Below, piece after piece: positions 17,192-26,499 of a stretch of 64,000 bases of DNA. The stretch's first letter is position 1; each line of letters opens with the position of its first letter. The notes under the pieces were generated by a model that searched no databases, had not been told where the DNA came from, and saw only the letters and a program-made list of their open reading frames with translations. The translations under genes and the position numbers were made by a program. This stretch comes from Legionella cincinnatiensis (lineage in GTDB: Bacteria; Pseudomonadota; Gammaproteobacteria; Legionellales; Legionellaceae): NCBI RefSeq assembly GCF_900452415.1, contig NZ_UGNX01000001.1:3472001-3536000 (forward strand), in the 5' to 3' direction.

Positions 17192-17294
17192 TGTTATTTC
17201 CTATAATTTGATACTGTATCAGAAGATCTTCTGCTTTTGAATCTCATCAAAATTTGTAACTCTATAAATTTAAATTAATTATATTGTATCTGTG

Positions 17295-19130
17295 TTAATA
17301 TAAGAGCAAAAGCCTAGCTCGCAGAGGGGCTACTCTATGACGGATCTCATTTCGAAATTGTTTATCTGGTATATCTTCCAGGCCAATAGAAACTATTCCT
17401 TCATCAATACTGATTAGCAAACAATGGTGGTCAAGTAACCAATAATAGTTTTCTGTAGGGATCGCTGCTAATTGGTTCTGATGCAGTACTGGCAAATTCT
17501 TCTTTCGCACAAGTTGCATGTTGTATTGCAAGGCAAGAACTGACAAAAGTGTTTCTTCATCAATATCTTTATTTTTAATAAGAATTTTCCCAATTTTTTC
17601 ACCTGTTTCTTTCTGTTGCTTTAACGCATGAACTAAGCGTTCAGTTTTTATTTGATGTTTTTCTATCAATAAATCTCCCACATGAAGCTCATACTGAGCG
17701 AGTAAATCTGGTCCTGGGAAAAAATTATCTGTTTTATCCCATTTGGGTACGACTTTAGGTTTGTGCTTAATAAAAAACTGACTATAAGCTCTTATAAGAA
17801 CATGCGCATAAAGAATATTGGAATAAATGGTACGAAATGGGCAAGTTAGCGCTGGTAGCAATCCATAAACTCGATAAACTCCAATTACGCGCTGCAAAAT
17901 TCGGTCAATCATAAAAAAAGTATCTGCCACAATCAAATACCATACCCAAGGATTCAAATGCAACATCATTTCCAGAGTCAAATAACCGGGAACAAAAAGG
18001 GAGTAAATATAGAAAATAAACCAGAAAATAAATAATACATATCCACACATGTTAACAATATGCGAAATAGTCGCTTTTCTATCATGAAATAGAGTGTACT
18101 TTATCGCAAAACTTCCAGGCCATCCTGAATAATACCATTCCTGAAAAGCAATACCGATAGTCCAGCGTGTTCGCTGACGCACAGAAGCAGAATATTCCAT
18201 GACGCGTAATGAGCGAGTGGCAACCAACATTTTTTTTGTGCGATAGACCGTTTTTCCCCAAAAAAGCAATGAAGGTTTCGAAACAATACGTTTGACCCAA
18301 AAAGTCATAAAGATAGTGTTTAACCGGTGTACTTTTAATTTAAGTGCACAACTATAATCTTCTGTTAAACTAAACAAGGAAAAGGGTTCACCATTATTAT
18401 GAAGTGCAAGTGTTTCTAAAGCCTTACGTGAAAAACCGGTTCCTACACCTGCCGATGGAATAAATCCATGAAGTAACTCCCTAACCACAAGGTCTTTGGT
18501 ATGGATTTCTGCAAACTCATCATTATATGTCCAGTGAGTTATGTATTTCATCGAAATAGGCAAAGGAACAACAGGTAGTTGGACCATATCTTTACGAGGT
18601 ATAACATAGTTGTATAATTTGAAAGATAAAGGATCTATGACATCTTCTGTGTCATGCATTACAAAGATTTCATATTTTATATTTAATTCTTGTTCACGAT
18701 TCTGGATATATTTATACATGGAATTTAAATTTTTTGCTTTGGTCGTAGGCCCTGGCAAAGGTGAAAAAACACAAAAAATGTTAGGAAATATATCCTGCAC
18801 TTCTCTAATTACTGCGACTGTATCTGGATCGTTGGAATATACACCTATAAATATATCGTAGTTTTCATATTTGATTTCATCAAGGTTATATCTCAGCATA
18901 TTGGCAATCGCAGGTTCGTGCCAACAAGCAATCATAAGCGCAATTCTTTGTTCAGGAACTTCAAACAACTGTTTTAAATTCAATGGCGTATATTTTTTCA
19001 TTTTTAATCTGCGCCAGGGAAAATAAATCCAGTATACTAAATCAATAAAAAAATCATCTAATCCCGAGATGAAAAAGAAAACAGCCGCAAACATGAGAAA
19101 ATACCACATCCAGAAAAAAAGAAGATCCAT
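17295..19130 (-). CDS. NfrB-like inner-membrane glycosyltransferase with C-terminal MshEN domain (cassette 1)
   Basis: This 611-residue protein is a family 2 processive-type glycosyltransferase resembling NfrB. Membrane helices lie at the N-terminus (FWMWYFLMFAAVFFFISGL) and around residues 350-440. Catalytic motifs are visible: HDTEDVIDP for metal and sugar-nucleotide binding, SLTEDYS (TED), and RQRTRW (QxxRW-like). The C-terminal part from about residue 483 holds two 24-residue MshEN motifs (483-506 and 512-535) separated by the five residues KETGE, the layout that binds cyclic di-GMP. E. coli NfrB also has this domain and is stimulated by c-di-GMP. The first motif begins HVGDLL and the second KIGKIL, where the consensus has Arg, so binding needs testing. 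GGAGGG precedes ATG 19130. Substrate is inferred to be UDP-ManNAc or a derivative. Confidence 0.87.
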   Translation of the reverse strand: MDLLFFWMWYFLMFAAVFFFISGLDDFFIDLVYWIYFPWRRLKMKKYTPLNLKQLFEVPEQRIALMIACWHEPAIANMLRYNLDEIKYENYDIFIGVYSNDPDTVAVIREVQDIFPNIFCVFSPLPGPTTKAKNLNSMYKYIQNREQELNIKYEIFVMHDTEDVIDPLSFKLYNYVIPRKDMVQLPVVPLPISMKYITHWTYNDEFAEIHTKDLVVRELLHGFIPSAGVGTGFSRKALETLALHNNGEPFSLFSLTEDYSCALKLKVHRLNTIFMTFWVKRIVSKPSLLFWGKTVYRTKKMLVATRSLRVMEYSASVRQRTRWTIGIAFQEWYYSGWPGSFAIKYTLFHDRKATISHIVNMCGYVLFIFWFIFYIYSLFVPGYLTLEMMLHLNPWVWYLIVADTFFMIDRILQRVIGVYRVYGLLPALTCPFRTIYSNILYAHVLIRAYSQFFIKHKPKVVPKWDKTDNFFPGPDLLAQYELHVGDLLIEKHQIKTERLVHALKQQKETGEKIGKILIKNKDIDEETLLSVLALQYNMQLVRKKNLPVLHQNQLAAIPTENYYWLLDHHCLLISIDEGIVSIGLEDIPDKQFRNEIRHRVAPLRARLLLLY

Positions 19131-19447
19131 TTTCCCTCCGTCCTCGCGCTATTTAACTATTTAATAAAAGTTTGGATTGATTCCTTTAATATTACAAGGG
19201 AGGACCTCTATTTTTAACAAATCTAGTAGATCGTCAATCGTATGGGGCCCCTGAAATTTGTAATAGTGAGCGGAAAAACCGTTATATTTCTCCAAATTTC
19301 TCGGCACGAACAAATCCTATTCCCACATCAATGATTTTTTAAACGGCCATCTATAGAGCTACCCTATATCCCATCAGGATTTCTTATTACTCACCATTTT
19401 TCGCTTCAATATACCTGCCATAGCAAGTAATTAATTTATCTTCAAAG
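19131..19447. other. Gap between nfrA-like and nfrB-like genes of cassette 1
   Basis: Within an apparent transcription unit this 317-base gap is unusually long. No frame of significance, RNA gene or strong hairpin is visible. A separate promoter for the glycosyltransferase gene is possible. Confidence 0.4.
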
Positions 19448-21886
19448 CTAAAATCGATAATACATTTCAAACATAGCTACATTGGAAGCATAGCTTGATC
19501 CATAGGGGTTTATTTCAGGACCATTTACTTTTATATATTGGCCAAATCTTCTTTCAAGACGAAATGCAACCGGCCAAGTATTATTAGGAACGATCGCGAT
19601 CCCTGGTCCGTATTCAACCAGGTTATTGTAAAAATATTTATTCGTATCAACGATAAGAAATCCTCTAGCATACGCGATAAGACTCATATTGCGATATTGC
19701 ATGACTCGATATCCTTTTCGAATACGCCCGTAGGTAATCCAATCATTTCGGTATCTGGAAAACCAGGAAGAATCACCATAAAAATCATCTGCTTGGGAAA
19801 AAGGAAACACTATGCGCTCAGCATAACTAGGTAGCGGCCCCCAGTAATACCATGATAAGACACCGCCCCGCCTATCATCTCGCCAACGATCCCTGTTCCT
19901 ATATATAAGATCGTAGGCCATTCCTGCTTCAAAATAAAATATAAGGGGAATTTTTGTATTAGTGTAATATCGAATTCCAGCACCGTTCAAAATATAATTG
20001 TCATCATAAATACTAGGTAGCTGGCCATTACCCCCACTTCGTGAGCGACTATCTTTATTTGTGTAATTATTATAATAGACCTCAATTTGATTTCGTTTAC
20101 CAAAGCTCCGTCCCACACGTAAGTGTTCAGGAATTACAAACAGAGAAAATCGGCTATATTCAAAAGGCGCAGACCAAATATCGGCAAACCAAGGCGGATT
20201 GAAAAACTGGAACCGTTGACTACCTAAATTAATCATAGCCTTATAGCTTTTATCTCTGATATCAGAGTCATGAGAGGGAAACGCTTTTTTGAACCATAAA
20301 AAAGCATCTCGCTTTTTTCCTAAGTCATCAAATAAATAACCAATTTGTAATGCTAGATCATAGCTTTCAGGTTGCAACTCCCAAGCCTTGATAAGATAAC
20401 TTACGGCCTGTGCATTATTTTTTTCGCGAATCATTAAGAAACCCATTTCCCGGAGGGCACGATAATCATTAGGATAGTGTTTTAGAACCTGTTCCAGGAT
20501 TTTTTGGGCTTGTTGTGGATGTTCTTTTTGTAGCGCATAATAATTATTCATTAAATGGTCATAAAGGGATAGTGGAGTTTTTTTATTTTCATTTCTTATT
20601 GTTAACATTCGTAAGCCAGTGCGTGCTTTATTGATAACGGCTGGATTGGAGGATTTTAATGCTAAACTAAAAAATTCTTGCGCTTTTTTATTTTCTTTCA
20701 ATAAAGAATATACGTAAGCTCCTTGCAAGGTAATATCCCAATTATGACTATCGATCTCGTGGGCTTTGAGAATGTAAGGGAGTGCTTTTTCTGGTTGGTG
20801 CTCCTTAAGAAAAAAATAACCCATTTCCATCTGTAAGGTTGCATTTTCAGGCTGCCTCTTAATAATTTCTGATAGAATCTTTACTGCTTCTTTTGTTCTT
20901 CGTTCTCTTAAAATGTAATAGATGTCTTCGGGCGTTAACCTATCAGGTAATTGTGTGGAAACAATACCTTTTTCCAGCATATCCAATAAGTTTTTAGCCT
21001 GATTTTTAATCTTATCATCTGAGGACTTAGCGCCTTGCAAGAGCCAATATTCAGCTTGAGGGAGATTTCCGGAACGTAACCAAGCCTCTCCAAGAAGGCT
21101 CAAAAGCTCGTCATCATGCTTAATGGACCACGCTTTGGAAAAAAAAACAATGGCATCTTTATAATCATTTTCCCGCAATTTTTGGATCCCTTTTTCTCGA
21201 ATCATTAATACATTGTTTGGATACAACGAAAGAATATGGTCAAGAAATATTTTTGCCTGTTTAGGATTAAACTTTAATAGCACATGGTAAGTGTGAGCTT
21301 GAGTCTGATCCGTGGTAACGGGAATATTGCTATTGATGCCCATATTTCTTACTACTGTTTTCGCGGCAGTAGAGATTGTTGCTAATTGATTTTCAGGAGA
21401 CATTCCAGATTTTTTTTTGGCGTAGCGATCTAAAATATCCTGAGCTTTAATACCGTTTATTCCTTTATTGGTTGCAGCAACTTCACGAAAATATTTAAGT
21501 GCCTCTTCATATTGATGGAGTGAATTTAACGTATAGCCTATTTGCATTGTATAATCAGAATTTTCGGGATTAATCCGATGTGCAGCTTTTAAATAAACTA
21601 GAGCCTTTTGGTAATTTTCTTCCTGCAACAACAAATACCCAAGTTCAGATTGTATCAGCTCGTTGTCTGGAAATTTTTGCGCTGCTTGCAACAAAATCAT
21701 CCTTGCCGATGAAGGATCTTTTAGCCTTAATGAATAATAATCGGTAAGAAGGGTATTAGCATTTGATTCATTAGTAGATGATGCATGCAAATATCCAACA
21801 TGCAATATAAATACAAAAGGCCCCACAAGGAGCAGCAATATAATAGCATTTCGTAAAAAAACCAACCATGAAATGAAAAACTTCAT
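19448..21886 (-). CDS. NfrA-like outer-membrane protein: TPR array plus C-terminal porin-like domain (cassette 1)
   Basis: The product (812 residues from ATG 21886; a TTG one codon earlier is less likely) has a signal peptide (FISWLVFLRNAIILLLLVG), then about a dozen TPR-type repeats to residue 545 or so, recognised by recurrent pieces such as ELGYLLLQEENYQKALVYLK and EMGFLMIREKNNAQAVSYL. The last 260 residues form a domain rich in aromatic residues and alternating strands and ending in an aromatic residue (MFEMYYRF), typical of an outer-membrane beta-barrel and similar to the NfrA C-terminal domain. NfrA of E. coli (phage N4 adsorption protein A) is the outer-membrane component of a secreted-glycan system. 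This protein probably plays the same export role for the cassette 1 glycan. Its divergent neighbour is a wecB-type gene. Confidence 0.83.
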   Translation of the reverse strand: MKFFISWLVFLRNAIILLLLVGPFVFILHVGYLHASSTNESNANTLLTDYYSLRLKDPSSARMILLQAAQKFPDNELIQSELGYLLLQEENYQKALVYLKAAHRINPENSDYTMQIGYTLNSLHQYEEALKYFREVAATNKGINGIKAQDILDRYAKKKSGMSPENQLATISTAAKTVVRNMGINSNIPVTTDQTQAHTYHVLLKFNPKQAKIFLDHILSLYPNNVLMIREKGIQKLRENDYKDAIVFFSKAWSIKHDDELLSLLGEAWLRSGNLPQAEYWLLQGAKSSDDKIKNQAKNLLDMLEKGIVSTQLPDRLTPEDIYYILRERRTKEAVKILSEIIKRQPENATLQMEMGYFFLKEHQPEKALPYILKAHEIDSHNWDITLQGAYVYSLLKENKKAQEFFSLALKSSNPAVINKARTGLRMLTIRNENKKTPLSLYDHLMNNYYALQKEHPQQAQKILEQVLKHYPNDYRALREMGFLMIREKNNAQAVSYLIKAWELQPESYDLALQIGYLFDDLGKKRDAFLWFKKAFPSHDSDIRDKSYKAMINLGSQRFQFFNPPWFADIWSAPFEYSRFSLFVIPEHLRVGRSFGKRNQIEVYYNNYTNKDSRSRSGGNGQLPSIYDDNYILNGAGIRYYTNTKIPLIFYFEAGMAYDLIYRNRDRWRDDRRGGVLSWYYWGPLPSYAERIVFPFSQADDFYGDSSWFSRYRNDWITYGRIRKGYRVMQYRNMSLIAYARGFLIVDTNKYFYNNLVEYGPGIAIVPNNTWPVAFRLERRFGQYIKVNGPEINPYGSSYASNVAMFEMYYRF

Positions 21887-21988
21887 CAATATTGAGAATC
21901 CATTTTAGCTTTAATATTTACTATAATTACATTCGATAGTTGTTTACAATAATTTTTTGTATTTTATGTTTACGTCAAGGTAATTATA

Positions 21989-23101
21989 ATGAGAAAAAAA
22001 AATATTGTCTGTATTTGTGGAACACGGCCTGAAGTTATTAAATTTGTTTCTATTGTACGAGCGCTGGAAAAAACTGATTGGGCCAATGTTATTTTAGTCT
22101 CTACAGGCCAGCATCGTGAAATGCTCGATCAGAAATTAGGTTATTTTGGTTTAAAACCAAAACGCGACTTGAATCTGATGCAACCTAATCAGCAACTTGC
22201 CCAATTGACCGCGCGATTAATCGCTGCAATTGATGAAGCTCTAAAAGAAGAAGCTGTTGATTTAATTCTGGTACAGGGAGATACAAGCACGACTTTAGCC
22301 GCAGCTATGGTTGCTTTTTTCAACAAAATCCCATTAGGTTATATTGAATCGGGGTTACGTTCAGGGGACATTTTTCATCCATTTCCTGAAGAAATAAATC
22401 GTATTCTTATATGTCGTCTTGCCACACTTAATTTCGCTGCCACCGAGAAAGCGAAACAAAATCTTTTAGCAGAGGGCATTCGTGCTGATTCTATCTATGT
22501 TACAGGAAATACGAGTATTGACATCCTATTAGAAGAGGCCCAAAAGCCAATTACTGTAAAGATCCCAATAGATTCGGGCAAAAAATTGATTTTTGTTACG
22601 ACCCATCGACGAGAAAACTTTGGAGAGCCCCTAGTACATATTTGCCAAGGAATACGTAAGTTTGTTGACCTAAATAATACAGTTCAGGTAGTTATCCCAG
22701 TTCACAAGAACCCGAATGTTTATGAAGTGATACACAGAATTTTAGGCAATCATCCACAGGTACTGCTCACAGATCCTCTTGACTATGATCAGCAGGTTGC
22801 TTTGATGAAAGCCAGTTACTTTATTATGACTGATTCAGGTGGTATTCAAGAAGAGGCTCCAACATTTGGTAAACCTCTTTTGATATTACGGGAAAATACT
22901 GATAGGCCGGAGGGTATTGAAGAAGGTGTCGCTCAAATCATTGGTACGTCAACAGATTCTGTTTTTAATGCGGCATGCACGTTGTTGCAAAACCGTGCAT
23001 TATGGGAAAAAATGGCTCGGAAAACAATGCCTTATGGTGATGGCCATGCCGCTGAAAGAATTCTCGAAATTATTAGAAACTGGTTTACCATATCTCACTA
23101 A
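21989..23101 (+). CDS. wecB: WecB-type UDP-N-acetylglucosamine 2-epimerase (cassette 1)
   Basis: This 370-residue enzyme interconverts UDP-GlcNAc and UDP-ManNAc in the cytoplasm. The non-hydrolysing epimerase motifs are present: GTRPEVIKF at the N-terminus, TGQHREMLD, VQGDTSTTLAA, ESGLRSGDIFHPFPEEINR, VTTHRRENFG, and TDSGGIQEEAP, which includes UDP-binding residues. It is divergent from the nfrA-like gene with a 102-base shared promoter region. In E. coli, WecB-made UDP-ManNAc feeds the NfrA/NfrB glycan, so the linkage here is functionally sensible. A second, clearly diverged copy lies at 25393-26499. I see no sign of inactivation. Substrate specificity is by family only. Confidence 0.92.
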   Translation: MRKKNIVCICGTRPEVIKFVSIVRALEKTDWANVILVSTGQHREMLDQKLGYFGLKPKRDLNLMQPNQQLAQLTARLIAAIDEALKEEAVDLILVQGDTSTTLAAAMVAFFNKIPLGYIESGLRSGDIFHPFPEEINRILICRLATLNFAATEKAKQNLLAEGIRADSIYVTGNTSIDILLEEAQKPITVKIPIDSGKKLIFVTTHRRENFGEPLVHICQGIRKFVDLNNTVQVVIPVHKNPNVYEVIHRILGNHPQVLLTDPLDYDQQVALMKASYFIMTDSGGIQEEAPTFGKPLLILRENTDRPEGIEEGVAQIIGTSTDSVFNAACTLLQNRALWEKMARKTMPYGDGHAAERILEIIRNWFTISH

Positions 23102-23528
23102 TTCACCTATTTTATGAAGAAGGATGCACGAACACAGAATTTTTAGAACAGTTGATGTCACTTTCGTAATATATAGATTATTTCTCATCATGGCATTCAT
23201 AATAACAAGTAATTTCCACGTACATAGTTAAACAGTCATTTTCACTTCTCTAGTAAAACATGACTTTGGGAGAGTCATGAGCTTTTATTTATATTTCACC
23301 TCAAATGTTCGAAAATCAATATAACTGATACTATTTGACACTTATTATTGTGATTAGACCAACCTTAATATATTAGAAATATGGACAAATATGTAAACCT
23401 ATTACTTACAATATTCGATGTGCTATTCACTCTGTCTTTCGATATTCTTAAAGATATTGGTTGAGAATTGTAGTTTTTTAACTTGTGTCCTATTCTTAAT
23501 ATCATAGAACATCACTTAATTTAAAGAC
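23102..23528. other. AT-rich region before the CMAH-like gene
   Basis: A 427-base gap with stops in all frames and no recognisable RNA gene. It should contain the promoter of the MBL/Rieske gene. A single CTTAATATC half-site occurs near 23494, but no second half lies at the right spacing. Confidence 0.4.
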
Positions 23529-25124
23529 ATGCAAATCACCTACTTAGGGCATGCTGGTTTTTGTTTGGAAACTAACTCTACAGTAATCATTATGGATCCC
23601 TGGCTATCGCCACATGGGGCTTTTGATGCTGCCTGGTTTCAATACCCTAAAAATCATCATATGGCAGAACATGTAAGAAAGATATTAAATACTAATAAGA
23701 AAGATAAGTATCTTTATATTAGCCATGAGCACAAAGATCATTTTGACATAGAGTTTTTGGAATCTATTGAAAACCGTGATTTTACGCTTATTCTAGCTGA
23801 TTTTTATCATCCAGTAGTTAAAAATAATTTAATAAAACGCCATTACCAATGCAAAGAAATTATTAATCTAAAGGATAGCGAATCGTTTTATTTCAAAGAT
23901 GGATTTTTAACATTATTCATATTAGATGTAGAACTTGATTGTGACTCAGCAATCCTTGTAAAAACAGATTCAGGAAGTTTCCTTAATCTAAATGATTGTA
24001 AAATTCATGAAAGATTGGCGATGATAGATAAAAATTACGGCCCAATAGATATTTTAGCAGGTCAATTTTCTGGAGCGGTTTGGCATCCAACTTGCTTTCA
24101 AATGGATCAAGAAAAATATTCAATTATTTGCAAGAACAAAACATTACGAAAATTTGAATATATTGCCAAATCTATTGAAACAATGAAGCCTTTAATGTAC
24201 TTACCTTCGTCTGGACCTCCCTGCTTTTTAGACCCGCTCTTATTTTCAATTAATAATCAGGAAATAAATACATATCCGCGAGCAAGGCAATTAATTGAGT
24301 ATCTAGATATGCATTTTCTTGATAAGCAAATCCAAACGCAGTGGCCCGAACTTATGCCAGGAGATGTTCTTGATACCCAAAATTTAAAATTCACTTATCT
24401 ATCTCCTATCAGAATAGATGATAAAGACTTCAAAGAGTATGTTTATGCTTATGCGAAACAGTTTGAAAATTTTTTTAAACAACGCCAAATTGAAAACTCA
24501 AAAATTAATCCGCAACAAGTTTTTATTCAATTAGGAATTGAATTAAAAAAAAGATTGGAAAAAATGGAGCCAGTTAGAAAATATTTATCAACTTTTTTAT
24601 ATTTCTCTCTTGAGGAATATAAAAAAGAAATATATTGTGTCGATTTTCAAGAGGGCACAGTAAATATAACCAATGAAGTTGATCGAGCTAAAGATTTTTT
24701 TTGGATTACTACTCCTGCCTGGCAAATTAACAAAGTATTTAATAAGGAAATCAGTTGGCCTGATTTTGCTCTCACTTTTCGCCTCCTCATAGAAAGAGTA
24801 CCTGATATTTACAATACTCTCGTGCATGGATTTACAACCCTAGAAACTGAAAGCTTGGAGCGCTTTTGCCAAGTGTTCTTAAATATTCTATCAAAGAATG
24901 AACGCATTAAAATCAATTACAAAGGTAAAACTTATTCTGTTTTAAGATATTGTCCTCATCAAGGCGGCGATTTGTCAAAAGGTTGGATTGAGGACTGTTT
25001 TTTAATATGTCCTAGGCATCAATGGAAATTTGATCTTGAAAATCATGGTAAATGTAGATACAATAACGCCAGTATCGATGCAGTTTGTCTAAATGATGTT
25101 AATAACAAGAAAAAAGAAAATTAA
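23529..25124 (+). CDS. CMAH-like protein: metallo-beta-lactamase fold plus C-terminal Rieske domain
   Basis: The 531-residue protein has two parts. Residues 1-260 or so form a metallo-beta-lactamase fold: it starts TYLGHAGFCLE, has the metal motif H66-x-H68-x-D70-H71, and contains DPWLSPHGAFDAAWF, LNLNDCK and FAGG-like GQFSGA segments that resemble the corresponding half of CMP-Neu5Ac hydroxylase (CMAH). The C-terminus is a Rieske [2Fe-2S] domain with C475-x-H477 and C494-x-x-H497. In animal CMAH, as I recall it, the Rieske domain is N-terminal, so the order here is reversed. CMAH hydroxylates an N-acetyl group to N-glycolyl using electrons from cytochrome b5. Sitting between two amino-sugar glycan cassettes, this protein may hydroxylate an N-acyl group of UDP-ManNAc, a sialic-acid-like sugar or the polymer. 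The reaction is inferred. Confidence 0.78.
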   Translation: MQITYLGHAGFCLETNSTVIIMDPWLSPHGAFDAAWFQYPKNHHMAEHVRKILNTNKKDKYLYISHEHKDHFDIEFLESIENRDFTLILADFYHPVVKNNLIKRHYQCKEIINLKDSESFYFKDGFLTLFILDVELDCDSAILVKTDSGSFLNLNDCKIHERLAMIDKNYGPIDILAGQFSGAVWHPTCFQMDQEKYSIICKNKTLRKFEYIAKSIETMKPLMYLPSSGPPCFLDPLLFSINNQEINTYPRARQLIEYLDMHFLDKQIQTQWPELMPGDVLDTQNLKFTYLSPIRIDDKDFKEYVYAYAKQFENFFKQRQIENSKINPQQVFIQLGIELKKRLEKMEPVRKYLSTFLYFSLEEYKKEIYCVDFQEGTVNITNEVDRAKDFFWITTPAWQINKVFNKEISWPDFALTFRLLIERVPDIYNTLVHGFTTLETESLERFCQVFLNILSKNERIKINYKGKTYSVLRYCPHQGGDLSKGWIEDCFLICPRHQWKFDLENHGKCRYNNASIDAVCLNDVNNKKKEN

Positions 25125-25153
25125 CCTATGCATGTAAAGTCAAGTTATTGTTT

Positions 25154-25178
25154 GGGAATATAAAAATTGACTATTCCC
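25154..25178 (+). terminator. Hairpin after the CMAH-like gene
   Basis: Arms GGGAATA (25154-25160) and TATTCCC (25172-25178) pair perfectly around an 11-base loop, 30 bases after the stop codon. No pronounced T-run follows directly, so termination is probable rather than certain. Confidence 0.5.
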
Positions 25179-25392
25179 ACGCCCCATATTTAATTTCATT
25201 TCCGCAATGTAGAATCAAGAGCAATCTCGTCAATAGTTGAACAAACGTTTTTATGTAAAGGTTCATCAAATAATTATATAAAATTTAATAAATTCTGTGA
25301 AAATCACAATGGTCGGATTTGTTTTTCATTGACAGTTGGTCAGCCACAATTTATGTTAATAAATTATTGACCCATTTTATTATGATAAAACA

Positions 25393-26499
25393 ATGACGAC
25401 AAAAAAAATTATATGTGTCATTGGGACTCGCCCAGAAGCCATAAAAATGGCTCCCGTGATAATGGCTCTTAAAGAACAAAAATGGGCGAGCATCTATGTC
25501 CTAGCTACAGCACAGCATCGTGAAATGTTAGATCAAATGTTGGCACTTTTTAATATTAAACCAAATTTTGATTTAAATATTATGAGGCCAAATCAATCCT
25601 TATCCAATCTTACGTCAAAGTTAATGGATGACCTCGATAATATATTACGAGCAGGGGCTTATGATTTGGTACTTGCTCAAGGAGATACTACGAGTACATT
25701 TGCCTCTGCTTTAGCAGCATTTTATTTACATATTCCTTTTTACCATATTGAGGCGGGTCTGCGCTCTGGAAATATCAGACATCCATTCCCGGAGGAAATA
25801 AATAGATTGCTCGTAACACAACTCGCAGCTCTCCATTTCGCGCCAACATTAAGCAATAAAAATAATTTAATGGCGGCAGGTATATCAGAAAACTCCATAT
25901 ATGTCACAGGAAATACTGTGATTGATGCTCTGCGTTATATATCGAAACAACCAATTCAGAATAATCTACATTTTGATAAGGACAAACGCTTAATTCTTGT
26001 AACTAGCCATAGACGGGAAAATTTTGGGAAACCTTTTCAGGAGATTTGCACTGCTTTACGAAAATTGGCAGCTGAATTTGATGATATAGAGTTTTTATTT
26101 CCAGTCCATCCAAATCCCAATGTTACAAAAATTGCATATCAAGAACTGGGTGAGATACCACAAATCCACCTAACACGTCCCCTGGATTATAATATTTTTG
26201 TTCATGTTCTTAATCAATCCTATCTCGTTTTGACAGATTCTGGAGGAATACAAGAAGAGGCACCTGCTCTGGGTAAACCCGTATTAATCTTAAGAGAAAC
26301 AACCGAACGCACGGAAATTATAGAGGCTGGTGTAGGGAAACTTGTGCCTCTAAATGCAGATGACATATTCAGCTATACCGCAGAATTGCTGAGATCTAAA
26401 GAGAAATATAATAATATGGTAAAAACTATATTGCCTTATGGAGATGGAACTGCCGCACAAAAAATTGTAAACGTAATCAAGGACGTCTACTTTTTATAA
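25393..26499 (+). CDS. wecB: WecB-type UDP-N-acetylglucosamine 2-epimerase (cassette 2)
   Basis: The second epimerase has 368 residues and the full motif set: GTRPEAIKMAPVI, TAQHREMLDQ, AQGDTTSTFAS, EAGLRSGNIRHPFPEEINR, VTSHRRENFG and TDSGGIQEEAPALGKP, followed by ETTERTEIIEAG. It differs from the first copy at many positions, which argues against a very recent duplication. The gene is convergent with the BcsB-like gene and the two coding regions overlap by 23 bases at their ends. The preceding 268-base gap should contain its promoter. It presumably supplies UDP-ManNAc for the second glycan; why two epimerases are kept is unknown. Confidence 0.92.
   Translation: MTTKKIICVIGTRPEAIKMAPVIMALKEQKWASIYVLATAQHREMLDQMLALFNIKPNFDLNIMRPNQSLSNLTSKLMDDLDNILRAGAYDLVLAQGDTTSTFASALAAFYLHIPFYHIEAGLRSGNIRHPFPEEINRLLVTQLAALHFAPTLSNKNNLMAAGISENSIYVTGNTVIDALRYISKQPIQNNLHFDKDKRLILVTSHRRENFGKPFQEICTALRKLAAEFDDIEFLFPVHPNPNVTKIAYQELGEIPQIHLTRPLDYNIFVHVLNQSYLVLTDSGGIQEEAPALGKPVLILRETTERTEIIEAGVGKLVPLNADDIFSYTAELLRSKEKYNNMVKTILPYGDGTAAQKIVNVIKDVYFL

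Noticed and set aside
14972-19130. Cellulose synthesis operon (bcsAB)
   Set aside because: Only BcsB-like subunits are present; the glycosyltransferases have the NfrB arrangement with MshEN instead of PilZ, and there is no BcsZ or BcsC.
23480-23528. PmrA-type element before the CMAH-like gene
   Set aside because: Only one good half-site (CTTAATATC) occurs; the upstream partner is at the wrong spacing.
23529-25124. UlaG-type lactonase or simple metallo-beta-lactamase
   Set aside because: The additional Rieske site and CMAH-like segments across the MBL half fit a hydroxylase-type protein better.
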